From Syntrophomonadaceae bacterium (lineage in GTDB: Bacteria; Bacillota; Syntrophomonadia; Syntrophomonadales; Syntrophomonadaceae), in contig JAAZFJ010000147.1 in NCBI GenBank assembly GCA_012511795.1, forward strand, positions 1 through 35,877: a stretch of 35,877 bases of DNA, written 5' to 3'. Positions 19,285 to 27,944 of the stretch are shown piece after piece (the first letter of the stretch is position 1; every line of letters begins with the position of its first letter). The translations under genes were made by a program, and so were the position numbers. The notes under the pieces are model-generated. The model made no database searches, was not told where the DNA came from, and worked only from the letters and a program-made list of their open reading frames with translations.

Positions 19285-19468
19285 AGGTGATGTCTACACA
19301 GTCTACCTGGATGGGAATGTCATGACAGTATGTGTTGTAGGTTTTTACAATGAAGAATTTACTGGTGAAGAGATGGTCATCCTGGCAGTGGTGAGCGGGG
19401 AGAATATGGTCCATGTTCCGGTGGATGATTTACAGGCCTTGTTTCCTGACCGTAAATACCAAAATTAA
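19277..19468 (+). CDS. Small conserved-looking hypothetical protein (~63 aa)
   Basis: VNKGDVYTVYLDGNVMTVCVVGFYNEEFTGEEMVILAVVSGENMVHVPVDDLQALFPDRKYQN. GTG start overlaps the end of the amidohydrolase gene by 8 bp. Confidence 0.6.
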   Translation: MNKGDVYTVYLDGNVMTVCVVGFYNEEFTGEEMVILAVVSGENMVHVPVDDLQALFPDRKYQN

Positions 19469-19481
19469 TCAGCAGCAGCCA

Positions 19482-19510
19482 AAGGCCGATTTAATGCGGC
19501 CTTATTTTTT
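19482..19510 (+). terminator. Intrinsic terminator
   Basis: AAGGCCG (19482-19488) / CGGCCTT (19497-19503), then ATTTTTTT. Confidence 0.85.
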
Positions 19511-19587
19511 TGCCAATATTTACTTCAAGGACTTTTAGATGCTTATCCGAATTCATATTAAATAGTTTAGCTTAAGGAGAAAAACAA

Positions 19588-20976
19588 TTGCGACACAAAA
19601 GAATAATCAGCATATCGTTAGCCATTTTAGGCGTTTTTATTTTTACATATTTAGCTTCAGGCTTTACTGCCCCTGTTTTGGTAATCGATCATAAAACCAG
19701 AAATGTTGACCCGCCTCCCCAAATCAGCAACAACCGCACCATGGTACCGATCAGATTTATTGTGGAAGACGACGCAATCAAGGGTGAAATATTCTGGAAC
19801 GCCAAATTAGGAAAAGTGGCAATGAATTGTCAGGGCAAATACATAGAGTTGTTTCTCGGCAGTAATAAAGCAATGGTAGACGGAAAAGTTTTATATTTGG
19901 ATGCTGCCCCTTATATTTTCGCCGGCAGAACCTATGTCCCCCTCCGCTTTATTGCTGAAGCAATGGGCGCCAAGGTGGAGTGGAAGCCTGCCACCCAGGA
20001 AGTGGCAATTGATTTCTCTAAAAAATCGAACATTGATCCTGGCCAAGAGGCAGTACAACCAAAAACCGTTTTTGCCTATTATTATTATCGTTGTTTTGAT
20101 GAACTAAAAGCTAATTCGCATTTATTTACCCACATTGCCTTCCGCTGGTTTGAGACTGATGGACAGGGAAGGTTATTCTATGAATATCAGGATGATTATG
20201 ATAGCATTTTGCGATATACCCGGGAAAAAGGAATAAAAAATCATGCCAGTGTAGTTCTGATGGACAAGGCTCAATTGCACCAATTGCTTTCCAGTCCTAA
20301 AAACCGGGCAAATCTGATTGGCAATATACTCGATATAGTAAAAAAGAAAAACTATGATGGCGTAGATATTGATTTTGAATTCATCGATCCCGCTGACGGG
20401 CCATATTTTACACTTTTTTTGCAGGAATTAAAAACGTCCCTGGGATCTGATAAACAATTGTCAGCAGCAGTATTTGCCCGCACGGCTGCAGATAAGTGGG
20501 CAACTCCCTATGAATACAAAAAAATAGGTGAAGTTGTGGATTTTCTGGTAGTGATGGCCTATGATCACAGTTACAAAACCAGTGCGCCGGGACCAGTTGC
20601 TCCCTTGTGGTGGGTTGAACAAGTAGTTGATTATATGAAAGCCAATATCCCCAGGGCAAAGATTTTGCTTGGTATGCCTACCTATGGCTATGACTGGGCT
20701 AATGGTATAAAAACTTCTACGGTTACCGCTGAAAGACTGGCCAAACTCAAGCAAACTTACCAGCTCAATGAATCCTTTGACCAAAAGAGCTGCAGTCCGT
20801 TCTTTAGCTATTATGACAGCAACGGCAGGCTTCATCAAATATGGATGGAAAACCACACCAGCTTAAAGGCCAAGTATAACCTGGCTGCAAATAATCAGTT
20901 AGGAGGTATTTCATTCTGGCGTATCGGCAACGGTTTTACTGATTTGTACAGGATATTGGAGGAAGAACAAAAGTAA
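19588..20976 (+). CDS. Glycoside hydrolase family 18 protein with N-terminal copper-amine-oxidase-like (stalk) domain
   Basis: N-terminus: RTMVPIRFIVE...YLDAAPYIFAGRTYVPLRFIAEAMGAKVEWKPATQEVAI. GH18 catalytic DGVDIDFEFI, then VMAYDHSY. TTG start. Confidence 0.87.
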   Translation: MRHKRIISISLAILGVFIFTYLASGFTAPVLVIDHKTRNVDPPPQISNNRTMVPIRFIVEDDAIKGEIFWNAKLGKVAMNCQGKYIELFLGSNKAMVDGKVLYLDAAPYIFAGRTYVPLRFIAEAMGAKVEWKPATQEVAIDFSKKSNIDPGQEAVQPKTVFAYYYYRCFDELKANSHLFTHIAFRWFETDGQGRLFYEYQDDYDSILRYTREKGIKNHASVVLMDKAQLHQLLSSPKNRANLIGNILDIVKKKNYDGVDIDFEFIDPADGPYFTLFLQELKTSLGSDKQLSAAVFARTAADKWATPYEYKKIGEVVDFLVVMAYDHSYKTSAPGPVAPLWWVEQVVDYMKANIPRAKILLGMPTYGYDWANGIKTSTVTAERLAKLKQTYQLNESFDQKSCSPFFSYYDSNGRLHQIWMENHTSLKAKYNLAANNQLGGISFWRIGNGFTDLYRILEEEQK

Positions 20977-21033
20977 ATGGTACTGCTATTTATGATAATG
21001 GTCTGCTAAGGTATAATAAAATGAATGATAAAT

Positions 21034-21060
21034 AACCACCTGATAAGGTGGTTGTTTTAA
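21034..21060 (+). terminator. Intrinsic terminator
   Basis: AACCACCT (21034-21041) GATA AGGTGGTT (21046-21053), then GTTTTAATT. Confidence 0.75.
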
Positions 21061-21135
21061 TTAAACTTGAATTTAGCGGTTTTTATGCTGGTTATTTAGG
21101 AGAGGGAAGATTAAAATTGAGCAGGAGGGGAGAAA

Positions 21136-21870
21136 ATGATTCCAGAACAACCTGACTTGTTTGCTGACCTTCAACCGCTTGTTGAGCAGGAAAAGGAAGT
21201 AGATTCAAAGCAGGCAATTATAAATTATGGCACTGAGAATCACGAAGAGCAGGGAACAGGGACATATATGTCTTTTCTTCCCGGATTAAAAACTGAACAA
21301 GCCTGGCTGGACATCAAAGATTTTGATCAATTGAAAAGTACCGCCGGTAATTGCACCCTTTGTCGTTTACGCAGCACCTGTAATGGAGTAGTATTTGGCG
21401 AAGGACCTGTAAACAGCAGGATGATGCTGATTGGAGAAGGGCCGGGACATGATGAAGATCTTTCTGGACGCCCCTTTGTAGGCAAGGCCGGGCAGCTTCT
21501 GGACAAGATCCTGCTGGCTGCGGAAATAAAAAGAGAAGATATTTATATAGCCAATGTAGTCAAATGCCGTCCTCCCCAGAACAGACTGCCGGATGCCGAG
21601 GAAGTGAAAATCTGCAAAGGCTATCTGGAGGCCCAGATCCGCCTTATAAAGCCTAAGCTGATTATTTGCCTGGGCGCCCTGGCAAGTCAGGTAGTAATTG
21701 ACCCCCAGGCCAGGATTTCCAAAATTCGCGGCAAATGGTTCCATCGCGGGGGAATTAAAATAATGGCCGTATTTCACCCGGCAGCTTTACTAAGAAATTC
21801 TGATTACAAGAGGCCTACCTGGGAAGATTTCAAGTTGATCAGGGACGAGTATTACAGTTCTGTTAAATAA
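21136..21870 (+). CDS. Uracil-DNA glycosylase, family 4 ([4Fe-4S] type)
   Basis: CTLCRLRSTCNGVVFGEGPVNSRMMLIGEGPGHDEDLSGRPFVGKAGQLLDKIL; NVVKCRPPQNRLP; AVFHPAALLRN. N-terminal ~65 aa extension. Confidence 0.9.
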   Translation: MIPEQPDLFADLQPLVEQEKEVDSKQAIINYGTENHEEQGTGTYMSFLPGLKTEQAWLDIKDFDQLKSTAGNCTLCRLRSTCNGVVFGEGPVNSRMMLIGEGPGHDEDLSGRPFVGKAGQLLDKILLAAEIKREDIYIANVVKCRPPQNRLPDAEEVKICKGYLEAQIRLIKPKLIICLGALASQVVIDPQARISKIRGKWFHRGGIKIMAVFHPAALLRNSDYKRPTWEDFKLIRDEYYSSVK

Positions 21871-21890
21871 GTCAGTAATGGAGTGACAAT

Positions 21891-22361
21891 ATGGAACTTT
21901 ATGTTGAAACAGATGAAGCCATGCAGCTTTTAGGTCAGAGAATCGCACCGTTTTTGTCTGCTGGTGATGTGGTTTATTTGCAGGGAGAAATGGGAGCAGG
22001 CAAAACCACATTGGTAAGAGGAATTGCCAGAGGAATGGGATATGCTGGCAGAGTAACCAGCCCTACCTTTACGATCATGAATATATATCCTAATGAACCT
22101 GACATCTACCACTTTGATTTCTATAGACTGGATCATCATGATTTACCTGATCTGGGACTGGATGATTATTTATCCGGGGAAGGGGTGGTTCTCATTGAAT
22201 GGCCTGAAATTGGTATGGAATTCCTGCCTGAGGAAGCCATGGTCATTGAAATCAGTCTGATTGATGATGATTATGAACGAGGCAGGAAAGTACAGCTAAT
22301 GCCCCGGGGTTTATATTTTGTACAAAAAATTGAGGAGATAGAAAAACAATGCTCATTTTAG
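21891..22361 (+). CDS. tsaE: tRNA threonylcarbamoyladenosine biosynthesis ATPase TsaE
   Basis: GDVVYLQGEMGAGKTTLVRGIARGMGYAGRVTSPTFTIMNIYP; ends in an overlap with tsaB. Confidence 0.94.
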   Translation: MELYVETDEAMQLLGQRIAPFLSAGDVVYLQGEMGAGKTTLVRGIARGMGYAGRVTSPTFTIMNIYPNEPDIYHFDFYRLDHHDLPDLGLDDYLSGEGVVLIEWPEIGMEFLPEEAMVIEISLIDDDYERGRKVQLMPRGLYFVQKIEEIEKQCSF

Positions 22362-23056
22362 CCGTGGACAGCACTACCCCGGTAGCAGGAGTAGCTTTAG
22401 TAGATGAGGACAAAGTGATAGCAGAATACTTTTCCAATTACAAAAGAGTTCATTCAGAAAATTTGTTGCCGATAATAGATAGAATACTCACTGATTGTAA
22501 CTGCCATTTGCAAGATTTGACGGCCATTGCTGTTACAACGGGCCCCGGTTCATTCACCGGCATCAGAATAGGAATGGCTACTGTCAAAGGGTTAAGCCTG
22601 GGCTCCGATATACCATTGATCAGCATATCAACCCTGGACGCCATTGCCTGTAATGTAGTCTTCAGCAATTATTTGGCCTGCCCGGTATTAAACGCTCGGA
22701 AAAATGAAGTTTATGCGGCTCTCTATGATGTAAGGGGGGCTATGCCGGAGTTATTATGGGGACCGGCTGCAGGTGCGCCGGAAGTTATAGCCGATAAAGC
22801 GCTTAAGGTAGCTGCAGACAGGGAAGGAATCATTATGCTGGGTGACGGGTATTTTCCTTTTAGGCAATGTTTTCAAGAGAAATTTGGAGATAAATTAGCC
22901 GCAGCACCTAGCCATCTGATGCTGCCAAGGGCTGCCAGTATTGGTACTCTGGCCAGACAAAAAATCAGACAGGAAAAGTTTGAGGATGTCCACAGCATAA
23001 GGCCTTACTATATAAGACTGTCTGAAGCAGAGTATAAACTGGGAAAGGAATGCTAA
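22349..23056 (+). CDS. tsaB: tRNA threonylcarbamoyladenosine biosynthesis protein TsaB
   Basis: MLILAVDSTTPVAGVAL...VHSENLLPIIDRIL...VTTGPGSFTGIRIGMATVKGL. Confidence 0.94.
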   Translation: MLILAVDSTTPVAGVALVDEDKVIAEYFSNYKRVHSENLLPIIDRILTDCNCHLQDLTAIAVTTGPGSFTGIRIGMATVKGLSLGSDIPLISISTLDAIACNVVFSNYLACPVLNARKNEVYAALYDVRGAMPELLWGPAAGAPEVIADKALKVAADREGIIMLGDGYFPFRQCFQEKFGDKLAAAPSHLMLPRAASIGTLARQKIRQEKFEDVHSIRPYYIRLSEAEYKLGKEC

Positions 23057-23514
23057 ACAAGGTGCTGAATCCCGATTTCATAATTAGAAAAATGGTTCCT
23101 CAGGATATTGAAGCTATTATGGCTATCGAAAAAGAAGCCTTTTCCATGCCCTGGTCCAAAGAATCTTATCTGGCGGAAATGAAAAACCAGTTTGCCTGTT
23201 ATCTGATATGTGACGTAGGGGGGCAAATAGCAGGATACGGAGGAATATGGATCGTTTTTGAAGAGGCTCATATTACCAATATAGCAGTTAATGCCGAATT
23301 CCGCAGGAGAGGAATCGGCAGTGCCATAATGCTGGAACTGGAAAAAAAGGCCCGGGAAAAAAAGGCCGTAAGAATATTGCTTGAAGTGAGGCCATCCAAT
23401 GATCCTGCACTTAAAACTTATAAAAAACTGGGTTATATGCCGTCAAATGTCCGTAAAGAATATTATTCCGATAATGGAGAAGATGCATTGATAATGATGA
23501 AATTATTATTTTAG
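23050..23514 (+). CDS. rimI: Ribosomal protein S18-alanine N-acetyltransferase (GNAT)
   Basis: IRKMVPQDIEAIMAIEKEAFSMPWSKESYLAEM; ITNIAVNAEFRRRGIGSAIM; located between tsaB and tsaD. Confidence 0.93.
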   Translation: MLNKVLNPDFIIRKMVPQDIEAIMAIEKEAFSMPWSKESYLAEMKNQFACYLICDVGGQIAGYGGIWIVFEEAHITNIAVNAEFRRRGIGSAIMLELEKKAREKKAVRILLEVRPSNDPALKTYKKLGYMPSNVRKEYYSDNGEDALIMMKLLF

Positions 23515-23525
23515 GTATAAGGTCG

Positions 23526-24542
23526 GTGAAAACAGTGCCAGACATTAAAATATTAGGAATAGAGAGTTCCTGTGACGAAACTGCAGCTGCCATTGTAAAA
23601 AATGGGCGGCATATTCTTTCCAATGTGGTTAATTCACAGATTGCCATACACCAAGAGTTTGGTGGTGTAGTACCGGAAATTGCATCTCGAAAACATATTG
23701 AAAATATCACCCTGGTGGTAGATGCAGCTTTTAAAGAGGCTGGTTTAAAGTATGAGGATATCGATGCTATTGCTGTTACCAATGCTCCGGGCCTGGTAGG
23801 AGCACTATTGGTGGGTTTGTCATTTGCCAAAGGTTTTGCTTATGCTTTGGGTAAACCTCTTATTGCAGTAAATCATTTACATGGTCATATCTATGCTAAT
23901 TTTTTAGAGCATGATGATATTGAATTTCCGGCTGTATGCCTGATCGTTTCCGGAGGGCATACCAGCATACTTTATATGTCTGAAGCAGGGCACTATGAAG
24001 TTATGGGTTCTACCATTGATGATGCTGCGGGAGAAGCTTTTGATAAAGTAGCTCGTTTTTTGGGAATTGGTTATCCTGGAGGACCTGCGATTCAAAAAGC
24101 TGCCGCAGAGGGCATAGCAGGAAAATTTGTTTTGCCCAGAGTTTTTTTAAACAGAAAAAATTTTGATTTCAGTTTCAGCGGCTTAAAAACTGCGGCTATG
24201 AACCAGTGGAAAAAGAACAACCACGAAAATAACTCTGTCAATGATTTGGCAGCAGAATTTCAAACTGCCCTGGTGGAAATATTATCCGTTAAAACAATAC
24301 GGGCAGCACAGGAGTGTAATGCCAGATCAGTATTGCTGGCCGGTGGGGTTGCTGCTAACAGTGAATTGCGAAAAATGATGAAATTTAAAAGTGAACTTGC
24401 AGGCTTAAAAGTCTATTATCCGTCGCTGAAATTGTGCACTGACAATGCGGCCATGATTGCAGGAACTGCCTATAGTCAGTATAGTAAGGGTGACTTTGCG
24501 CCTCTTAATTTAAATGCTTATGCCAGTCTTTTGTCCTTGTGA
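23526..24542 (+). CDS. tsaD: tRNA N6-threonylcarbamoyladenosine synthase TsaD
   Basis: ILGIESSCDETAAAIVKNGRHILSN, VNHLHGHIYANF, LIVSGGHTSIL, LAGGVAANSELR, CTDNAAMIAG. GTG start. Confidence 0.95.
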   Translation: MKTVPDIKILGIESSCDETAAAIVKNGRHILSNVVNSQIAIHQEFGGVVPEIASRKHIENITLVVDAAFKEAGLKYEDIDAIAVTNAPGLVGALLVGLSFAKGFAYALGKPLIAVNHLHGHIYANFLEHDDIEFPAVCLIVSGGHTSILYMSEAGHYEVMGSTIDDAAGEAFDKVARFLGIGYPGGPAIQKAAAEGIAGKFVLPRVFLNRKNFDFSFSGLKTAAMNQWKKNNHENNSVNDLAAEFQTALVEILSVKTIRAAQECNARSVLLAGGVAANSELRKMMKFKSELAGLKVYYPSLKLCTDNAAMIAGTAYSQYSKGDFAPLNLNAYASLLSL

Positions 24543-24550
24543 AAAATGCC

Positions 24551-24580
24551 TGTGGATAATGTGCATAAGTCTGTTGATAA
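24551..24580 (-). promoter_or_regulatory. Tandem DnaA-box-like sequences (three in direct orientation)
   Basis: TGTGGATAA (24551-24559), TGTGCATAA (24560-24568), TGTTGATAA (24572-24580). On the minus strand: TTATCCACA, TTATGCACA, TTATCAACA. The first two fit TTATNCACA. Confidence 0.6.
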
Positions 24581-24666
24581 TTAATAAATAGCCATTCGCA
24601 TATTCTAAAATTAGTCCCAGTTATTTTCGACAAATGGTTAATCCCCTTAAATCTGTCAGTTGGTCT

Positions 24667-24675
24667 TGTGGATAA
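24667..24675 (-). promoter_or_regulatory. DnaA-box-like sequence
   Basis: TGTGGATAA (minus strand TTATCCACA), exact consensus, same orientation as the upstream trio. Confidence 0.5.
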
Positions 24676-24698
24676 CCGAAAAAGCAAGGAGTGGTGAA

Positions 24699-25454
24699 GT
24701 GTATCCAACGTTAGTTGAATTAGGACCAGTAAATGTAAATTCTTGGGGCTTTATGCTGGCTATCGCCGTAATAGTCTCAATCTTCGGTGTAGGACGCCTC
24801 TTTGACCGGGAAGGATATAACAAAGAAATGGTACTGGATATGGTCCTTATAATGGTCATATGCGGAATTATCGGTTCACGCCTGGCCTATGTATTAGTCT
24901 ATGATTGGCAGGCTTTTTTAAGTAACCCGCTGATGTTATTCAGTCTCCAGGATGGAGGAATTGCAGGTCTAATTTGGTATGGCGGCTTGGTGGGAGGGTT
25001 TATTCCTTTTGCCATTTATGTTTACAGAAAAAAACTTGATTTTTGGCTGTTGATGGATATGTTTGCGCCCTATGTTGCCTTAAGTTATGCCCTGGTAAGG
25101 ATTGGCTGTTTCCTGGCCGGATGCTGTTACGGGGAAGTTACTTCCTGCAGTCTGGGGGTTGTTTTCCCGTATCTGGATGACCTGCCCCGGCATCCCACTC
25201 AGTTATACAGTTCTTTTATCAACTTTATATTATTTGCATTTCTCCTGTGGCGTTACCCAAGGCGCCGCTTTACCGGAGAAATATTTGTTTTTTATATCGC
25301 CGGGTATGCAGTCTACAGGTTCATCATTGAATTTTTCCGGGAAAACCTTATCTTTTATGGGCCTTTCACTTTAGGACAGGTCTATACAGCGGGGCTTTTT
25401 ATTATTGCAGTTATACTTTATCTTTTAAGAAGAAATACCGGTCATTCAAATTAA
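24699..25454 (+). CDS. lgt: Prolipoprotein diacylglyceryl transferase
   Basis: VYPTLVELGPVNVNSWGFMLAIAVI..., GGLVGGFIPFAIYVYRKKLDFWLLMDMFAPYVALSYALVRIGCFLAGCCYG, HPTQLYSSFINF. GTG 24699 likely (track start 24660). Confidence 0.93.
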   Translation: MYPTLVELGPVNVNSWGFMLAIAVIVSIFGVGRLFDREGYNKEMVLDMVLIMVICGIIGSRLAYVLVYDWQAFLSNPLMLFSLQDGGIAGLIWYGGLVGGFIPFAIYVYRKKLDFWLLMDMFAPYVALSYALVRIGCFLAGCCYGEVTSCSLGVVFPYLDDLPRHPTQLYSSFINFILFAFLLWRYPRRRFTGEIFVFYIAGYAVYRFIIEFFRENLIFYGPFTLGQVYTAGLFIIAVILYLLRRNTGHSN

Positions 25455-25455
25455 A

Positions 25456-26058
25456 GTGAGAGACAGGACGATAGACATGTTAAATGAAATAGATATGAGA
25501 AAGTCTTTAAGAAATACTATGCGCACTGCCAGAGAAAGTCTTTCCAGTGAAATGGTAAGTGAATACAGCAGCAGGATCGTCACTAAACTGTGCAGCTTTT
25601 CGGAAATTGTGCAGTCAGAAAACATTATGTGTTTTTTAAGCATAGGAAATGAAATAGATCTGCGGCCCCTCGTGAATCAGTTACAAAAGGATGGAAAGCA
25701 GGTTTTACTGCCCAGAGTGGCAGGGAAAGGAATCATGTCTGCTGTCATTTATGAACATGATAAAACCCGTAAAGGACCTTTTGGTATAACCGAACCGGAA
25801 GGAGAGGCATTTGACCCAAAGAAGATCGATGTGGTTATTCTACCGGGATTGGTTTATGATTATCAAGGTTATCGTTTAGGTTATGGCGGCGGGTATTATG
25901 ACCGTTTTTTGACGTTGCTGAGACCGGGTGCTTTTATTTGCGGCGTCTGTTATGATTTTCAAATCGTAGAAACGGTATTCCCCCACGCCAAAGATGTGGC
26001 AGTTGACTGGATTGTAACGGAGAAATCCGAATTGGTCGTGAACTGGGCTCACTTCTAA
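25456..26058 (+). CDS. 5-formyltetrahydrofolate cyclo-ligase
   Basis: MRKSLRNTMRTARESLS, VVILPGLVYDYQGYRLGYGGGYYDRFL motif. Confidence 0.9.
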   Translation: MRDRTIDMLNEIDMRKSLRNTMRTARESLSSEMVSEYSSRIVTKLCSFSEIVQSENIMCFLSIGNEIDLRPLVNQLQKDGKQVLLPRVAGKGIMSAVIYEHDKTRKGPFGITEPEGEAFDPKKIDVVILPGLVYDYQGYRLGYGGGYYDRFLTLLRPGAFICGVCYDFQIVETVFPHAKDVAVDWIVTEKSELVVNWAHF

Positions 26059-26138
26059 GCAGGTTGCAGTAATTCGATGAGATTCTATTATAATACTTGC
26101 CAGAAATATTTATAAACAACGTGTAAGCATGAAAATAA

Positions 26139-26181
26139 AAAAACGGTTCTTTGCAATTTATCTGCTGAAGAACCGTTTTTT
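26139..26181. terminator. Bidirectional intrinsic terminator between convergent genes
   Basis: AAAAAACGGTTCTT (26139-26152) / AAGAACCGTTTTTT (26168-26181), 14-bp perfect inverted repeat. Confidence 0.85.
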
Positions 26182-26201
26182 AAATTTATTTGATTAAAAT
26201 A

Positions 26202-27152
26202 TTATTCAGCAGATTTTTCAGAAGTATCAGCAGTATTGCCCATTTCTTTTAAGGCGGCAAATACTCCGCCTAATCCGGCTAAATCACTGGGTATAATCAA
26301 TTTGGTTGCCTGACCGTCACCCAGATCTTTTAAAGTTTCCAAAGACTTTAAGGCCAGAACTTTGTCATCAGCCTGGGCCTCTTTAATCATGGTTAAACTG
26401 TCAGCAAAAGCTCTCTGCACGCTTAAGATCGCCTGCGCCTCACCTTCAGCTTCCAGGATCTGGGCCTGCCTCTGTCCTTCTGCTTCCAGGATAGCTGCGG
26501 CCTTAATCGCTTCTGCATTTAATATTTGTGCCTGTCTGGCACCTTCAGCATCCAGAATAGCTGCAGTTTTTTGTCCTTCAGCCCGCAAAATTGCTTCACG
26601 TTTTTCACGCTCAGCCCGCATTTGTTTCTCCATTGCAGTTTGGATGTCCTGGGGAGGCAGAATATTTTTCAGCTCCACCCGGTTAACTTTAATACCCCAT
26701 TTATCAGTTGCTTCGTCTAATATAATTCTTAGTTTGGAATTAACGTGATCTCTGGAAGTGAGAGTTTCGTCTAATTCCAAATCACCTACTATATTTCTTA
26801 AGGTTGTAGCGGAAAGATTTTCGATAGCTATGATAGCGTTGGAAATTTCATAAGTAAACTTAAAGGGATCCGTTACCTGATAGTACACTACGGTATCAAT
26901 CATCATGGTTACATTATCTTTTGTAATAACCGGCTGCGGCGGAAAATCTACTACCTGTTCGCGTAAATCAATAACCATACGGAAACTGTCGATAAATGGT
27001 ATGATAACATTTATACCCTGTTCCGCAATTTTGTGAAATTTACCCAAGCGTTCCACCACACCAACTGTTGCCTGGCGAATAATTTTGATGGAAGAAAATG
27101 CTACAATTATAACGAACAATACCAACAGTACATTAACAATAAAACCCAACAT
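26202..27152 (-). CDS. SPFH/Band 7 domain protein (slipin/paraslipin, QmcA-like)
   Basis: N-terminal TM, RQATVGVVERLGKFHKIAEQGINVIIPFIDSFRMVIDLREQVVDFPPQPVITKDNV, C-terminal Ala/Glu-rich coiled coil. Confidence 0.92.
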   Translation of the reverse strand: MLGFIVNVLLVLFVIIVAFSSIKIIRQATVGVVERLGKFHKIAEQGINVIIPFIDSFRMVIDLREQVVDFPPQPVITKDNVTMMIDTVVYYQVTDPFKFTYEISNAIIAIENLSATTLRNIVGDLELDETLTSRDHVNSKLRIILDEATDKWGIKVNRVELKNILPPQDIQTAMEKQMRAEREKREAILRAEGQKTAAILDAEGARQAQILNAEAIKAAAILEAEGQRQAQILEAEGEAQAILSVQRAFADSLTMIKEAQADDKVLALKSLETLKDLGDGQATKLIIPSDLAGLGGVFAALKEMGNTADTSEKSAE

Positions 27153-27179
27153 AAATAAACCCCTTTCTCATTGAGAATA

Positions 27180-27611
27180 CTAATCAGCCTTTTTGACTAC
27201 CAGTTTTACCCCATCTACAGACAGTACTTCAACCAGGGCACCGGCTTCAATTTCTTCACTTGAAACCGCTGTCCAAATTTCACCGTTTAGTTTAACCTGT
27301 CCATAATGAAGCGGAATTATCTTATCTACACTAATACCTTTTTGTCCTAGCAAAGCTTGCACATTGCTGGCAGTATCATTGGATTTTATGAACTTAACAA
27401 CCAGGGGACGAGTGAATATTATCAGTAAAGTGGTCAAAAAAGCAAAAACCAGCAGTTGTGTCTCAATTTCAGGAAACCAGCCTATACTTACAGCCAGTGC
27501 CACTACCAGAGCAGATATTGCCAAGTATAAAAACCAGAAACCAACCGTAAAAATTTCGATGGCGCCGCTGATTATGGCAACTATTATCCAGGTCATTACT
27601 GACATCAACAT
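27180..27611 (-). CDS. NfeD-like membrane protein
   Basis: Hydrophobic N-terminal TM segments, then OB-fold-like SVDKIIPLHYGQVKLNGEIWTAVSSEEIEAGALVEVLSVDGVKLVVKKAD; paired with slipin. Track start 27662; MLMSVMTW region near 27611/27605 follows GGAGAGG. Confidence 0.85.
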   Translation of the reverse strand: MLMSVMTWIIVAIISGAIEIFTVGFWFLYLAISALVVALAVSIGWFPEIETQLLVFAFLTTLLIIFTRPLVVKFIKSNDTASNVQALLGQKGISVDKIIPLHYGQVKLNGEIWTAVSSEEIEAGALVEVLSVDGVKLVVKKAD

Positions 27612-27735
27612 TCTCCTCTCCTGCACAGTTTCCCGCACAGTATTCAGTACTATATTATTCATAATTTATAATATCATATGTCCATTGATATGTCCTTAGG
27701 AGGTTAATGCAAGCAAGCAGTTTACCGGTCGATTA

Positions 27736-27764
27736 TTGTAAACATTTTACTGATAATGTATAAT
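27736..27764 (+). promoter_or_regulatory. Probable sigma-A promoter of the small-ORF/moa transcription unit
   Basis: TTGTAA (27736-27741), 17-bp spacer, TATAAT (27759-27764). Confidence 0.6.
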
Positions 27765-27824
27765 GAAAAAAATTAATTGAACTCCGATTCATCTGGATCT
27801 AAGGTATTGGATTATTAGACATGG

Positions 27825-27925
27825 ACAGTTGAACAACAGGGTATAGGGGGACACCTTTATGCCTGTATGGAAAGGAGTATGTACTGTTATTTAAATGACA
27901 CTCTTTTCATGGGTGTTAATTTTTT
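27825..27925 (+). promoter_or_regulatory. Structured 5' leader with terminator-like hairpin (riboswitch/attenuator candidate) ahead of the moa cluster
   Basis: Nested pairs ACAGT (27825-27829)/ACTGT (27883-27887) and ACAGG (27836-27840)/CCTGT (27862-27866); then TGACACTC (27896-27903)/GGGTGTTA (27911-27918) followed by ATTTTTT, directly before SD GGGGGAGG. Confidence 0.45.
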
Positions 27926-27944
27926 GGGGGAGGTAAAGTTAAAA

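Noticed and set aside
20461-20856. 131-aa minus-strand ORF opposite the GH18 gene
   Set aside because: Lies entirely within a well-supported CDS; no start context or recognisable motif.
24541-24700. Considered calling the DnaA-box cluster a replication origin
   Set aside because: No dnaA, dnaN, rpmH or other origin-linked genes nearby, and only four boxes; an ancillary DnaA-binding cluster is the more conservative reading.
26362-26748. 128-aa plus-strand ORF opposite the slipin gene (SASRIWACLCPSASRIAA repeats)
   Set aside because: Its repetitiveness mirrors the 11-aa coiled-coil repeats on the real coding strand.
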